NCBI GenBank assembly: GCA_031552195.1
Contig: JAVBMT010000003.1
Coordinates: 1-64,000, forward strand
Source of the DNA: JAVBMP01 sp031552195
Lineage (GTDB): Bacteria; Desulfobacterota; Desulfovibrionia; Desulfovibrionales; Desulfovibrionaceae
DNA: 64,000 nt
Reading direction: 5' to 3'
Part shown: piece by piece, positions 42,671 through 52,154 of the stretch
Numbering within the stretch: position 1 is the first letter of the stretch
How the letters are laid out: every line of letters starts with the position of its first letter
The notes under the pieces: model-generated
What the model was told of the DNA's origin: nothing
Databases searched by the model: none
The model's input: only the letters and a program-made list of their open reading frames with translations
Program-made: the position numbers and the translations under genes

Positions 42671-44911
42671 TCACGGCAGAGGCAATTGGGGCAGAGGTAT
42701 GGCGCGCAATATCTGTTCGCCCGCTCCGGCGCCGCCTGTAATGATTTTTTTGCCGAACAGGCGCAGGGCCTTTTCCTTGTCTAGGCGATAGTTTAAATCA
42801 GGCGCGGTTCCGCTGATGTTGATAGGAATTCCCTTGTAATCTTGCGTGTATATGGAAAGAGAATAGTCGAGCCATAGAGTGCTGGCGTCAAAATCTCCGC
42901 TTCCCCTGGCGTTGAACTGCGGAGATTTTATAACGGTGTCGCGCGTGCTGAAAATTCCTTTGCTGACCCGGAAGCTGGCGTCGAGCGAAGCGATGCGCTT
43001 GAAATCATCCAGGTCAGGCAAGGCCCTGAAGATGGGAAATACCTCCAGAAGTTCAAGGCTGAGCAGGCCGCGTTGCCCGTGCTCGGTGGAATATTCAATA
43101 GCGGAAGCTGAAAGTTTGCCCTTGCCGGAAAGGTTTCCGACCAGCCCCTGGAGCGTTTTGCTCTGGCTGCCCAGTGAGGCTTCAACGTTCAGCCGGCCTT
43201 GCAGGGAAGAGCTTTCCGGGTGCGGCAGGCGCGCCATGTCAATATTTTTCGCGCTTAGTTCAAAACTGCCCTGCATGGCTTTGCCGTCCACCTTGCCGTT
43301 TCCGGAAACGGAGGCGCTTCCGCCCAAGGCTTCAAAGGTCAGGCTTTCCAGCTTGATCTGGTCTTTATTCAGGCTAAGCTTCAGAGCGGCGTTTTGCGCG
43401 GCGAAGCCGTCGAAGCTCAATTCTTCCATCTGCCAGTCTACGGCCACATCCGCTATTTGAAGCCACTCCACAAGCCAGTCCAGGTCAGCCACGGAAAAGG
43501 GCTTTTTATCTTCTTCCGCCTCTTCCTGGTTCGGCGCTTCAGCTTTCGTTCCGGCGGCCAGTTCGGGCAGGACGGACGGGTCATAGCCCGGCAGGTTCGT
43601 AAGCATCGGCTCTCCGGCGTGGTCAGTCAGGGCGTAATCCGCGCTCGCGCCCTGATCAGCCGGCAGGTAGTCGTCAATTTTGAGTTTGGTGCCGCGCAGG
43701 GTCACGCTGCCCTTGACGCGCGGCTTGCCGTCCGCCATAGACACCTGAACGTGCTTCTGCCCGGTAATATGGGTTTCATCCAGCGTGAGGTCAATATCGC
43801 TTACGTCTATTATGCCGTTCGCATGGCTGATTTTATAGGAACATTTGACGGAACTCAGGGCTTTGTCTCCGCACAGGGATACGGGCCGCCCGATTTCTTC
43901 GAAAAGCTGGCGAACGGCGGCATAGGCGGTAACTTCAGCCTTGATGTCAGGCAGTATGGCCAGCAGGCCGGCCTGTTCATCTTTTTTCCATTCGTGCGCA
44001 GAAATAGCGGCTTTGACGTCAATATCGAAATTCGGAGAGGAAAGGCTGACCATGGCCTGGCCTGATTCCGGCGCGGCTTTGTTGGAAATTTCCAGCCGGC
44101 CGGAAAAATTTTGCGCGGCGGTAAAGCGCGCTCCGTTCAACTGCACGAAAAATTGCGGCAGTACCAGTTTGAAATCGCTGTCCGAGGGGTTGTAACGCCC
44201 GTAACCCTTCAGGCGCGTTCCGACGCTCACCTGGCGCAGGGCGTCGTTCGCGTCCACTTCCATTTCAAAGGAGGCGTCGCGCTCCGGCAGAAAGTCGTGC
44301 GCCTCAAGTTTTTTCAGGGTAACGCTGTAGTCCGCCTGGCCCTCAATGCCGGGCCGGGAAAGGTCGTTATAGGTGATTACAGCGTTTTCCACTTTAAAAA
44401 GGCTTACTTGCCAGTTCAGACTCTTGCCGCGGCTTTTCGCCGTATCTTCGGCGGCCGGGCCGCTGTCTTCAAGCGGAATAACGTCTGTTGGGGGCTGGAT
44501 TGAAGGCGGTGGGGAAGAATTAGTCCAATTCGGCGTTCCGTCGGCGGCTTTGCAAAGATTCAGGCGCGGTTCGTAAAGGGCGATGGTTCTGACCTCGGTT
44601 TTGCCGAAAAGCAGCGCCCAGGGCGATAATTCAATAGCGGCACGTTTTACGGACATGAAATTGCCGCCGCCGAACATCGGTTCGTTTTCTATATGCCAGG
44701 CCCCGGTGTTTATTCTTAATTCCGGCAGCAGCTTGACTTCAAGCTGACCGTCAAAAACGACTTTGCGCCCGACTTTCCGGTGAATTATGTCCGCAAGTTC
44801 CTGCTTGTAGTCGTTGGGGTCGACAAACAGAAGGGCCGCTCCGGCCAGAGCGCAAATGGCCAGGGCCACTGTTCCGGATAAAAGCAGGAATATTTTAAGG
44901 CGCTTTAGCAT
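42671..44911 (-). CDS. AsmA family envelope protein
   Basis: This 746-residue protein has one N-terminal membrane anchor (about residues 6-28) and a large periplasmic part. The family-typical start FVDPNDYKQELADIIHRKVGRKV and later blocks of beta-strand-rich sequence (LQGRLNVEASLGSQS, GSGDFDASTLWLDY) match AsmA. AsmA-like proteins are thought to form hydrophobic grooves that carry phospholipids toward the outer membrane. ATG at 44911 places the anchor at the start of the protein; the frame is open for 41 more codons but those look unrelated. Confidence 0.87.
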   Translation of the reverse strand: MLKRLKIFLLLSGTVALAICALAGAALLFVDPNDYKQELADIIHRKVGRKVVFDGQLEVKLLPELRINTGAWHIENEPMFGGGNFMSVKRAAIELSPWALLFGKTEVRTIALYEPRLNLCKAADGTPNWTNSSPPPSIQPPTDVIPLEDSGPAAEDTAKSRGKSLNWQVSLFKVENAVITYNDLSRPGIEGQADYSVTLKKLEAHDFLPERDASFEMEVDANDALRQVSVGTRLKGYGRYNPSDSDFKLVLPQFFVQLNGARFTAAQNFSGRLEISNKAAPESGQAMVSLSSPNFDIDVKAAISAHEWKKDEQAGLLAILPDIKAEVTAYAAVRQLFEEIGRPVSLCGDKALSSVKCSYKISHANGIIDVSDIDLTLDETHITGQKHVQVSMADGKPRVKGSVTLRGTKLKIDDYLPADQGASADYALTDHAGEPMLTNLPGYDPSVLPELAAGTKAEAPNQEEAEEDKKPFSVADLDWLVEWLQIADVAVDWQMEELSFDGFAAQNAALKLSLNKDQIKLESLTFEALGGSASVSGNGKVDGKAMQGSFELSAKNIDMARLPHPESSSLQGRLNVEASLGSQSKTLQGLVGNLSGKGKLSASAIEYSTEHGQRGLLSLELLEVFPIFRALPDLDDFKRIASLDASFRVSKGIFSTRDTVIKSPQFNARGSGDFDASTLWLDYSLSIYTQDYKGIPINISGTAPDLNYRLDKEKALRLFGKKIITGGAGAGEQILRAIPLPQLPLP

Positions 44912-45166
44912 ATGATAGTGACCCGCCTGATCACGGCTGCTGTTGTTTTTTGCAGTCTCCCGAACCGGAAACGTCTGGCGCAGAAATAGCGCGCTAAATA
45001 AAAAAAGTATAGCCCTGTTTGCATCTTTCAGCAATAATTTTCCCCGGATTTCCGGCTGGCGGCGCGCCTTTTTCAGGGGAAAGCCGGTTTGCCCGGTCCG
45101 CCTGGCCGTATCTTTTCCGGCGGATTCGCGGGTCTTATATATTAATATGGTGAAATTATTGACTTG

Positions 45167-48004
45167 TTATGAATATAAAGGCTCGAAGGTAAAATGCTTC
45201 AAGGAGTAAAAGGAGGCTTGCGGAGCCGTTTCCCGCAACAGGTCGCAAATATGCCGGTGACAGGTAAAAAAGAGTATCTGGTTTTCCCGGCCGAGTCCGG
45301 TCAGGGCGAGGGCGGTGTTGCGCGCCCGTCTGGCGTCGAAATTGACCAGAATATCGTCCATTATCAAAGGCAAAGGTTCTCCGCTGGCCGCTTGCTGCCT
45401 GAGATAGGCGAAGCGCAGCGCCAGGTAGAGCTGGTTTTGCGTGCCAAGGCTGAGGGCGCTGTCCGCGTCTTTGGTTTCTCCGTTTTTGTGCACGGCCTGA
45501 AGCTTCCCATCGTCCAGGCTGAAGGAAACGTCGCTGTATTCCCCATCGGTGATTAACCGGAAGAGGCGGCTGGTGTCTTCAATCAGGGTTATCTGGCGGC
45601 CTTTGGAAAAACGGGTTTTGGCCGTTTCCGCCAGGTGAAGGGCCAGTGCGTTTACAAGCCAGCGCCCGGCCAGCGCGTCGGCTTCGTCTCTTTTCTGCGC
45701 AAGCTCCTCGTGCAACGGCAATGCTTCGTTGCGCCCGGAACGCCTGAACAGCTCGTCAAGGTCGCCCCTGACCTGCCCCAGCCTGGTCAGGAGTTCACGC
45801 GTCTGTTCTTCCGCCCGCTTTATCTCCGCCTCAATATCAGCCAGACGTTCGTTAAGGCTTTCCTCAGAGTCTTCACCTGCTTTGGCGGCCTCCTGAAGCT
45901 CTTCAATGAGCAGGGTAAGGGGCAAGGCGTTCGCGCCGGCCCGGTCCGTTCCGGCCGGAAACATTTCCGCCAACTGGCCGAGCTGGTCCATGAGGCTGTC
46001 GCGCCGGGCGGATAATTCAGCGCGGCGCGTCCAGTCCAGAAAATGGCGGCGGTATTCTTCCGGTTCTTCGGCCTGACCTTTTTCCAGCATGTCGGCAAGG
46101 CTTTTTTCCCTTTCCGCCAGGATGTGTTCCGCTTCTTCAGCCCGTGAAGCCAGGTTGGGCAGGTCGGCCAGCTTGCTCTGTTGAAGGGTTTTGGCCCGCA
46201 TGGCCTGCTCGACCCGGTCGGAAAGGTTGTCCAGCAGGATAAGGGCGGAGCGGCGGTTTTCAGCCAGCCTGGCGGCATCGTCCGCCAGCCCGGCCTGGAG
46301 AAGCAGCTCTTTCAGGCCGCTCAGGAAAAAAACGGCTTCTTTTTCATGTTTTTCCAGTTCTTCGTCCTGTTTACGCAAAAGTTCGCACCTGTGACGGCTT
46401 TGATCAATTATGGCAAATGCGCTTTGCGCCCCGGCTTCCGACAGGCCGGCGGGCAGGCCGCGTTCCGTAAGCCAGTCCGCACGGGCTTGCCGGGCTTTAA
46501 AAAAACCTTTGCTTTCAGGCAGTTCTTCCGGGCGCATGAGAAATATCTTCCGCCATTGCGCGCGCCTTGCTAAGGAAAACGCGCTCGCAAGGGCCATGAC
46601 GCAAGCGGTCGCGCTCCAGAAATACAGGTTCAGGTCGGGTCCGTTTTCCGTAAAATTTTTCCAGGCGCAAAATCCGGCTCCCAAGGCCAGCAGCAACCCG
46701 ATAAAGGCTCCGGTGGCCCATGTTTGCGCGCCCGCCCTGGCATTGGCTCTGGCTTCGGCTCCGGCGCGTTCCATATCAAGGGCGGTTTCGCGCATTTTTT
46801 CCTCAAGGCCGGTGAACTCTTCACGCGCTCCGAGCGAACGGTCAAAGTTCATGATTCTTTCCGTTGTCCAGTCCGGGCCGAGTTCGGCCATGGCTTCGGC
46901 CAGCTCGCGCTTGTTGTTTTCCGCATCCTGCCGCAGGGCCGGAACGGTTTGTTCCGCCAGGGCGTAGGCGCCGCGTTTTTGAGAGAGAAGGCGCGTCTGG
47001 GCGCTGATATCCATTAGCGCGGGGTCAGGTTCAAGGCGGGCGATATTGTCTTCAAGGCGTTGCAGATCGGCCTTGCAGGCGGCCAGAGCGGCGCGGCGTT
47101 CCTGGATTTGTTCCAGAAGGTTTTCAAGGCGTTCCAGCCCGCCGGGGGCGAAATTTCCCGCTTCAAGCGGGCAACGGGCCAATTCAGCTTCGCAAGAGCG
47201 CAATTCGCGCCAGAGCCGGAAAGCTGCGTGCTGGCGTTCCAGTTTGCGCTTACGCAATCTGAGCGCGGGCAGGGTTCCATTGTTCGCCTGCCCGGAAATT
47301 TCGCCGGAATAGCCTTGTGCCGCTCCTGGCCCTTCCAGGTCCAGCAACAGTTCATGCAGAGAATTTTCTTCAGCCTGAAGCTTCTGGTAAAGTTCGAGTT
47401 CCGAGCCTTGCGCCTTGATGCGGCTTTTTATCTCACCCAGCTCCGCAAGGCGGCGGTTAAGCGGTTTTACGCTGGCCTGCGGGCGGTAGATATCGTCCAT
47501 GGCATTTTGCAGGCGGGTGGCGAACTCCTTTATTGAGCCTATTCCCGGCCCGAAGGCCGTGCTGTAAAGAGAGTGGCGCAATTGCGGGTTATTGTCCGCG
47601 AGCATGTTGTCAAGGTCGGCCAGGCCGAAGGCGAAAGAGCTGTCATAAAGCTCTTCGGTGCAGCCCAGGAGCAGGCTGTCCCATGTGTTTTCCGGAAGCA
47701 CGGCCCCTTTTTCGTCGCTTAAAACCGGTTTGGGCGAATCAGGGCGGCGCAGCAGGCGCAAAGAGCGGCCGGACGCGGTGGTTAAGTCGAGCGTGCCGCC
47801 CAGGGGGAGTTTTTTGTTCAGCAGCAGTGGAGAGAGCCTTTTGCCGCGTTTGAATCCGAAAAACATGCAGCGGAAAAACTGGATGCAGGTGGATTTCCCA
47901 GCCTCGTTTTCTCCGAAAAAAACGTTTATTCCCGGAGCAAGCCCGGAAACGGACTGTCCCGTGAGAAGGCCGAAATTTTCAATATGGAATTTGTTTATAA
48001 TCAT
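45167..48004 (-). CDS. YhaN-like SMC/SbcC-type ATPase
   Basis: This 945-residue protein has the N-terminal half of an ABC/SMC ATPase (Walker A GENEAGKS at residues 31-38), long coiled coils with a hydrophobic pair of segments in the middle (around GAFIGLLLALGAGFCAW), and the C-terminal half with signature LSLGTQNQLYLALRFAYL and Walker B LPLIMDDILVNFD. This is the architecture of YhaN, the partner of the YhaO/SbcD-like nuclease encoded just upstream. The pair probably processes DNA ends. The mid-protein membrane-like segment is as in YhaN-type proteins. No clear ribosome binding site precedes ATG 48004. Confidence 0.88.
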   Translation of the reverse strand: MIINKFHIENFGLLTGQSVSGLAPGINVFFGENEAGKSTCIQFFRCMFFGFKRGKRLSPLLLNKKLPLGGTLDLTTASGRSLRLLRRPDSPKPVLSDEKGAVLPENTWDSLLLGCTEELYDSSFAFGLADLDNMLADNNPQLRHSLYSTAFGPGIGSIKEFATRLQNAMDDIYRPQASVKPLNRRLAELGEIKSRIKAQGSELELYQKLQAEENSLHELLLDLEGPGAAQGYSGEISGQANNGTLPALRLRKRKLERQHAAFRLWRELRSCEAELARCPLEAGNFAPGGLERLENLLEQIQERRAALAACKADLQRLEDNIARLEPDPALMDISAQTRLLSQKRGAYALAEQTVPALRQDAENNKRELAEAMAELGPDWTTERIMNFDRSLGAREEFTGLEEKMRETALDMERAGAEARANARAGAQTWATGAFIGLLLALGAGFCAWKNFTENGPDLNLYFWSATACVMALASAFSLARRAQWRKIFLMRPEELPESKGFFKARQARADWLTERGLPAGLSEAGAQSAFAIIDQSRHRCELLRKQDEELEKHEKEAVFFLSGLKELLLQAGLADDAARLAENRRSALILLDNLSDRVEQAMRAKTLQQSKLADLPNLASRAEEAEHILAEREKSLADMLEKGQAEEPEEYRRHFLDWTRRAELSARRDSLMDQLGQLAEMFPAGTDRAGANALPLTLLIEELQEAAKAGEDSEESLNERLADIEAEIKRAEEQTRELLTRLGQVRGDLDELFRRSGRNEALPLHEELAQKRDEADALAGRWLVNALALHLAETAKTRFSKGRQITLIEDTSRLFRLITDGEYSDVSFSLDDGKLQAVHKNGETKDADSALSLGTQNQLYLALRFAYLRQQAASGEPLPLIMDDILVNFDARRARNTALALTGLGRENQILFFTCHRHICDLLRETAPQASFYSLKHFTFEPLYS

Positions 48005-48037
48005 AAGAGCAGCGTGGCTTGCGCGGCGGTCCGCTAA

Positions 48038-49468
48038 TTATTCGTGGCGCAGCAGGTCCAGGCAGAGCGCGGCGGCCTGGCGCAGCAGGTCTTCAAGTTC
48101 ATTCGGGCCTGGAGCGCGCAGCCAGTCCCTGGCCTTCGGGGCGTTGTACAAAGGCCCCAAGGCTTTCAAAAGTTCAGGGGGCAGCAGGGAAAGGGCGGTG
48201 GCGCTGTTTTCCGCCCGTTCGATTTCCGGGGCCGCGGCCCTCAGTTCGCCAGCCAATTCGTCCGCCAGGCGGAAACATTCGCCCAGAAGGTCGTCTCTTT
48301 CCCGCATTTTTTCAATGTTTACATCCGGGGTTGTGGCCAGTTCCATATCTTTTATCCACAGGGGCAGGGCGAACGGCAAACCGGGAACAGCCTCGCGCAG
48401 GCGGTCCAGCAACTCTTCCATTCCGCCGTTTTTGCCGCTGTTTTTATTTTCCAGAAGGCGCAGTGTTTTGTCCAGAACGCTCCGCCCGCGTAAAGTCAGG
48501 CGGCAAACCAGCAAGGAGCAGGCGGAAAGGGCCGGGTTTTCACCCTGTTCGGTTTCGATTTCCTTTTTGATCTTTGCGGCATGTTCTTTAAGCGCCTGCA
48601 GGATGAAATCTTCCAGCGCGTCAAGCGTTTGCGGCGCTTCTCCTTCCGCTCCGCCGACGTCCAGAACCAGTTTTTCCCAGCGCAAAGGGGCGAGCGGCTG
48701 AAAGCGCGGCTCCAGCCCGCCGTCTTTTGTCACGCGCGCCACGAAGCAGCCGTGCGCCCCGTTTTCGTTTATATGCAAGCCTTGCACGCTGCCCGGGTAT
48801 ATGACCGGGGGAGACATGGAGACAACGTTGCCGTCATGCACATGCCCAAGGGCCCAATAATCCATTCCGGCTTCAAGAAGGTCGCTCAAGGCGCATGGCG
48901 AGTATCTTTTAAGTTTTTTTCCGTTTTGCCTTGAGGCCTGGCCTTCCACCAGGCAGTGCAACAGGCCTATTTGCAGCAGGCCGGGGCCGAAGCCGGAATT
49001 TGCCGCGGCCCGCTTGAAGCCGAGCGCGAGGTTTCCGGTTTCTTTCGACCTGTTGAAGCTGACGCCGTGAATACAGGCCAGCGGCGCGTTTTTTCCTCCG
49101 GCCAGAAAAAATTCCGGTTCCGGGCCGAAGCGGTGAACGTTGCCCGGCCAGCGCAAGCCGTAATCGCCGTCTTCCAGCGGGTCATGGTTGCCGCACGCCC
49201 AAAAAACTTCAACTCCGCCCTTTTCCAATTCCAGAAAAGCGTCGCGCAGGGCCAGGCGGGACGCAAGAGTGGGGTTGTTGCCGTCGTAAACGTCTCCGGC
49301 CAGCAGCAGGAAGGAGGCCCGGCTGGCCAGGCACAAACTGACCAGCCGCTTCAGGGCGGTAAAACCGGCCTGGGCGAAAATTTTTTCCACACGGGCTGAG
49401 GGGTTGTTTCCCAGAAGGGCCGCGCCCAGGTGCAGGTCGGCCGCATGAATGAAGGTAAAATCTTTCAT
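48038..49468 (-). CDS. YhaO/SbcD-like metallophosphoesterase exonuclease
   Basis: This 476-residue protein begins with a calcineurin-like phosphoesterase domain: HAADLHLG, GDVYDGNNP, ACGNHDPLEDG and ALGHVHDGN give the full set of metal ligands. A C-terminal capping region of about 150 residues completes a YhaO/SbcD-type nuclease. ATG at 49468 overlaps the azlD stop by one base (TGATG), and the longer frame upstream is inside azlD. The YhaN-like ATPase gene follows after 33 nt. Confidence 0.9.
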   Translation of the reverse strand: MKDFTFIHAADLHLGAALLGNNPSARVEKIFAQAGFTALKRLVSLCLASRASFLLLAGDVYDGNNPTLASRLALRDAFLELEKGGVEVFWACGNHDPLEDGDYGLRWPGNVHRFGPEPEFFLAGGKNAPLACIHGVSFNRSKETGNLALGFKRAAANSGFGPGLLQIGLLHCLVEGQASRQNGKKLKRYSPCALSDLLEAGMDYWALGHVHDGNVVSMSPPVIYPGSVQGLHINENGAHGCFVARVTKDGGLEPRFQPLAPLRWEKLVLDVGGAEGEAPQTLDALEDFILQALKEHAAKIKKEIETEQGENPALSACSLLVCRLTLRGRSVLDKTLRLLENKNSGKNGGMEELLDRLREAVPGLPFALPLWIKDMELATTPDVNIEKMRERDDLLGECFRLADELAGELRAAAPEIERAENSATALSLLPPELLKALGPLYNAPKARDWLRAPGPNELEDLLRQAAALCLDLLRHE

Positions 49469-49806
49469 CACGTGACCGCGAGATAGCGCAATGCGGCCAC
49501 GGCGGCCATGCCGGACGCCACCGTGCCCATGAAGCTTTTGGTAAACCATGAAACCAGAAAAGCCGGAACGGCCGCCAGAAGGAAGACGTTATCCGGGCCC
49601 AGGCTGATAAAAGCCATTCCGTCTTTTTTCTGTATGAGCAGTTCCTGAGCCAGAATGGCCGCGATCACCGTGGGAGGAACCATGGAGAGCCAGCGTTCCA
49701 GCCAGGGGTTGAGGCGGCGCGAGGAAAGCAGCATCATGGGCAAGACCCTTGGCAGGTAAGTTACCAGAGCCATGCCGCCTATGAGGAGCAAGGTTTCAAG
49801 GTTCAC
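49468..49806 (-). CDS. azlD: Branched-chain amino acid exporter small subunit AzlD
   Basis: This 112-residue protein has three to four membrane segments and the AzlD features TYLPRVLPMMLLS and VPPTVIAAILAQEL. With AzlC it forms an exporter for branched-chain amino acids or analogues. It overlaps azlC by 4 nt (ATGA) and the phosphoesterase gene by 1 nt, indicating an operon azlC-azlD-yhaO-yhaN. Confidence 0.9.
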   Translation of the reverse strand: MNLETLLLIGGMALVTYLPRVLPMMLLSSRRLNPWLERWLSMVPPTVIAAILAQELLIQKKDGMAFISLGPDNVFLLAAVPAFLVSWFTKSFMGTVASGMAAVAALRYLAVT

Positions 49807-50564
49807 GCTTCGCCTCCGCTCTGTTCATGCCGGGCCGGGCCTCCGGGCGCGATGATGAAAACGCCGACAGTGGAGGCTATGGCCGTTGCCGCGATCACGT
49901 TCCACTGGGCAAGCGGGCTTAAAGCCAAACCGACGGCGAGGGCCGCGGAAATGAAAATGGGCAGAATACGCGCCCGCACGCGCAGGTGCGGCGTCAGCAG
50001 GGCCACGAACATTCCGGCCAGGGCGTAGTCCAGCCCGTAAGGGCGCACGTCTCCGATAATATCCCCGAATATCGCTCCGAGAACTCCGCCGCTTATCCAG
50101 GCCAGGTGGGCGGTGGCATGGATGCCGAAAGCCTCGTCGCGGTCGACGCCCTGTTCGGAAAAGCGCGCGATGTTCATGGCAAAGGTTTCGTCCGTCATTT
50201 CCCAGGCGAAAACGGCCTGCAACTTTTTGCTCCAGCGCCGCAGGTAGGGCGACATGGCGGCGGACATGAGCAGATGGCGTAAATTGACCACAAAGGTAGT
50301 TACCACAATGGAAACGGCTCCGGCCCCGGCCAGAAGCATGCCGGTGGCGATAAGCTGGCCGGAACCGGCGAACACGCAAAAACCCATGAGCCCGGCTTCC
50401 AGAACGCTCATGCCGGCCTGGCTGGCCATAACGCCGAAGGCGAAGGCCACAGGCAGATAACCGAGAACTATGGGCAGGGCCTTGCGCACGCCGCGCCCGA
50501 AAGAGGCGGGGCTGAAAGAACCCTTGCCGTCATTTTCCCGGCATATTTCCTGTAAAACGCTCAT
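49803..50564 (-). CDS. azlC: Branched-chain amino acid exporter large subunit AzlC
   Basis: This 253-residue polytopic protein matches AzlC: the N-terminal FGRGVRKALPIVLGYLPVAFAFG, the GLMGFCVFAGSGQLIA segment and the WEMTDETFA motif are typical. It is the large subunit of the AzlCD exporter. ATG at 50564 follows GGAG at a rather long 12 nt. It appears to open a four-gene operon. Confidence 0.92.
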   Translation of the reverse strand: MSVLQEICRENDGKGSFSPASFGRGVRKALPIVLGYLPVAFAFGVMASQAGMSVLEAGLMGFCVFAGSGQLIATGMLLAGAGAVSIVVTTFVVNLRHLLMSAAMSPYLRRWSKKLQAVFAWEMTDETFAMNIARFSEQGVDRDEAFGIHATAHLAWISGGVLGAIFGDIIGDVRPYGLDYALAGMFVALLTPHLRVRARILPIFISAALAVGLALSPLAQWNVIAATAIASTVGVFIIAPGGPARHEQSGGEA

Positions 50565-50670
50565 TTACGCAAAAATCTCCGTGTGAAATCCGCTTTGCGG
50601 ATTGCTGTTTTTTACGCTGCCCGGACTGAACGGTCCGCAGCGATAAAGCGTGAAGTTTCAAGACCGGTGC

Positions 50671-51426
50671 TTATTCCATCATGATAATGCTGGCCTGCCT
50701 GCCGGAGTGGCCGCGCCGGTATGAAAAATACCGTTCAGGCAAAGACCAGGTGCAGAGGTCGAGGCTGAAGATGTTTTCCGGCTTGAGCCCGGCCAGCGCG
50801 AGCTGGTGGCGGGTAAGCGCCCAAAGGTTCATGAGCATGCCGTTTTTATCCAGCCAGGGTTCGAATTCCGGCGGCCACTCTTTGGCGAAGTTTTTAAATT
50901 CGGCGGCTCCGGGGCCAAGGCTAGGCCCGCGCACCGCCATAAGGTCGGAGGGTTCAAGCCCGTACGCGGCGCAAAATTTCGCCACCCCGCTTTCAATGAA
51001 TTTGATGGCGTTGCCGCGCCAGCCCACATGCAAGGCGGCCGCATAGCGTCCGCTCTTATGGGCCAGCAATACGGGCTGGCAATCGGCGGTTTTGATTACC
51101 AGCGCGTGGCGCCGCCGCGCGGTGCAGGCTCCGTCGGCCTCCAGGGCGGAGGCCCTGGCCGGGTCGGTTTTTTCGGCCTCGACCAGCAGGGTGTCTTTAT
51201 GCACCTGTTTAAGCTCGCTCCACCCTTCCGCGCCAATGGCTTCCAGCAGGGCGGCGCGCCTGGCCACGGCTTCCGCCAGCCTGGCGTCAAGGTTCGGCGC
51301 TATCCCCAGGTCAAGACTGACGTTTCCGAAAGGCGCGCCGGTAAAAAGGCAGCGCACTGACGGCCCGCCGGATTCCGGGTGCAGGCCGGGAAAGCGGAAT
51401 TCCGTCACATTGTTCAGGGTATCCAC
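50671..51426 (-). CDS. pgeF: PgeF/YfiH family purine nucleoside phosphorylase-like protein
   Basis: This 251-residue protein belongs to the DUF152 (YfiH, multicopper polyphenol oxidase-type) family, now linked to purine nucleoside cleavage and peptidoglycan editing. The metal ligands are visible in KQVHKDT, TADCQPVLL and HVGWRG. The usual GPCIGP motif reads GPSLGP, a Cys-to-Ser change outside that ligand set. GTG at 51426 follows AAGGAG by 5 nt and lies within the end of the cyclo-ligase gene (13-nt overlap). Confidence 0.9.
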   Translation of the reverse strand: MDTLNNVTEFRFPGLHPESGGPSVRCLFTGAPFGNVSLDLGIAPNLDARLAEAVARRAALLEAIGAEGWSELKQVHKDTLLVEAEKTDPARASALEADGACTARRRHALVIKTADCQPVLLAHKSGRYAAALHVGWRGNAIKFIESGVAKFCAAYGLEPSDLMAVRGPSLGPGAAEFKNFAKEWPPEFEPWLDKNGMLMNLWALTRHQLALAGLKPENIFSLDLCTWSLPERYFSYRRGHSGRQASIIMME

Positions 51427-52073
51427 AAAAACTCCTTTTCCGTGGCCAGGGCCCGCATGGGAATATCCCAGGCTTCCGGCCAGACAGTGGGGGCGATCTG
51501 AAAACCATAGGCCAGCCCGACAAAAACGCTGGGTTTGCTGCTGGCTTGGGCAGCCAACCCGGCGCGCGCCAGCAGGCGGTCGTAATATCCGTTGCCGAAG
51601 CCGAGGCGAAAGCCCTTGGCGTCAAAGGCCACGCCCGGCACAATGAAAACGTCCGGCGGAGCGGAAGCGCGGCCCGTTTCAGTTTTTTCCGGTTGTACCC
51701 CAGCTTCCGGCAAAGGGCAAATATTCTTGCACAGTTCCGGGTCCGGCTCCATAATTCCGTAAGCTCCCTTGCGCAAATATCCTTCTTCAGGGCATTCCGC
51801 CATATCCATTATTCCGTTTTTTCCCGGAACGCAGCGCGGCAGGAACACGGTTTTATTTTCCAGCCAGGCCTGGCGCAAAAGCAGATTTGCGGAAATTTCC
51901 CCGCGCACGGCGCAGTAAAGCGCCACCGAATTTGCTTTTCGCCACAGGCTTGTCTTCAGGATATGCTCCTGAGCGGCGGCGGACATGGCCAGGGCGGAGT
52001 CCGGCGGCAGGGCGGCGCGTTTTCTGAGCATGGCTTCGCGCAGGGATGAACGGGATGGATGATCGTTTTTCAT
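51414..52073 (-). CDS. 5-formyltetrahydrofolate cyclo-ligase
   Basis: This 219-residue enzyme (MTHFS, YgfA family) converts 5-formyl-THF to 5,10-methenyl-THF with ATP. The N-terminal SLREAMLRKRAALPP and the nucleotide-binding loop GFRLGFGNGYYDRLL are diagnostic. A stretch of about 15 residues (QPEKTETGRASAP) is inserted before the PDVFIVPGVAFD strand. ATG at 52073 has no obvious Shine-Dalgarno sequence. It is divergent from the phosphodiester glycosidase gene. Confidence 0.93.
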   Translation of the reverse strand: MKNDHPSRSSLREAMLRKRAALPPDSALAMSAAAQEHILKTSLWRKANSVALYCAVRGEISANLLLRQAWLENKTVFLPRCVPGKNGIMDMAECPEEGYLRKGAYGIMEPDPELCKNICPLPEAGVQPEKTETGRASAPPDVFIVPGVAFDAKGFRLGFGNGYYDRLLARAGLAAQASSKPSVFVGLAYGFQIAPTVWPEAWDIPMRALATEKEFLWIP

Positions 52074-52154
52074 GGGAACGCGGCCGGTTTTTTAAGGTGA
52101 CTTTCAGGAGAAAGGATACTATGCTGGCGGCATACCGCAACAGAACAACAGACC

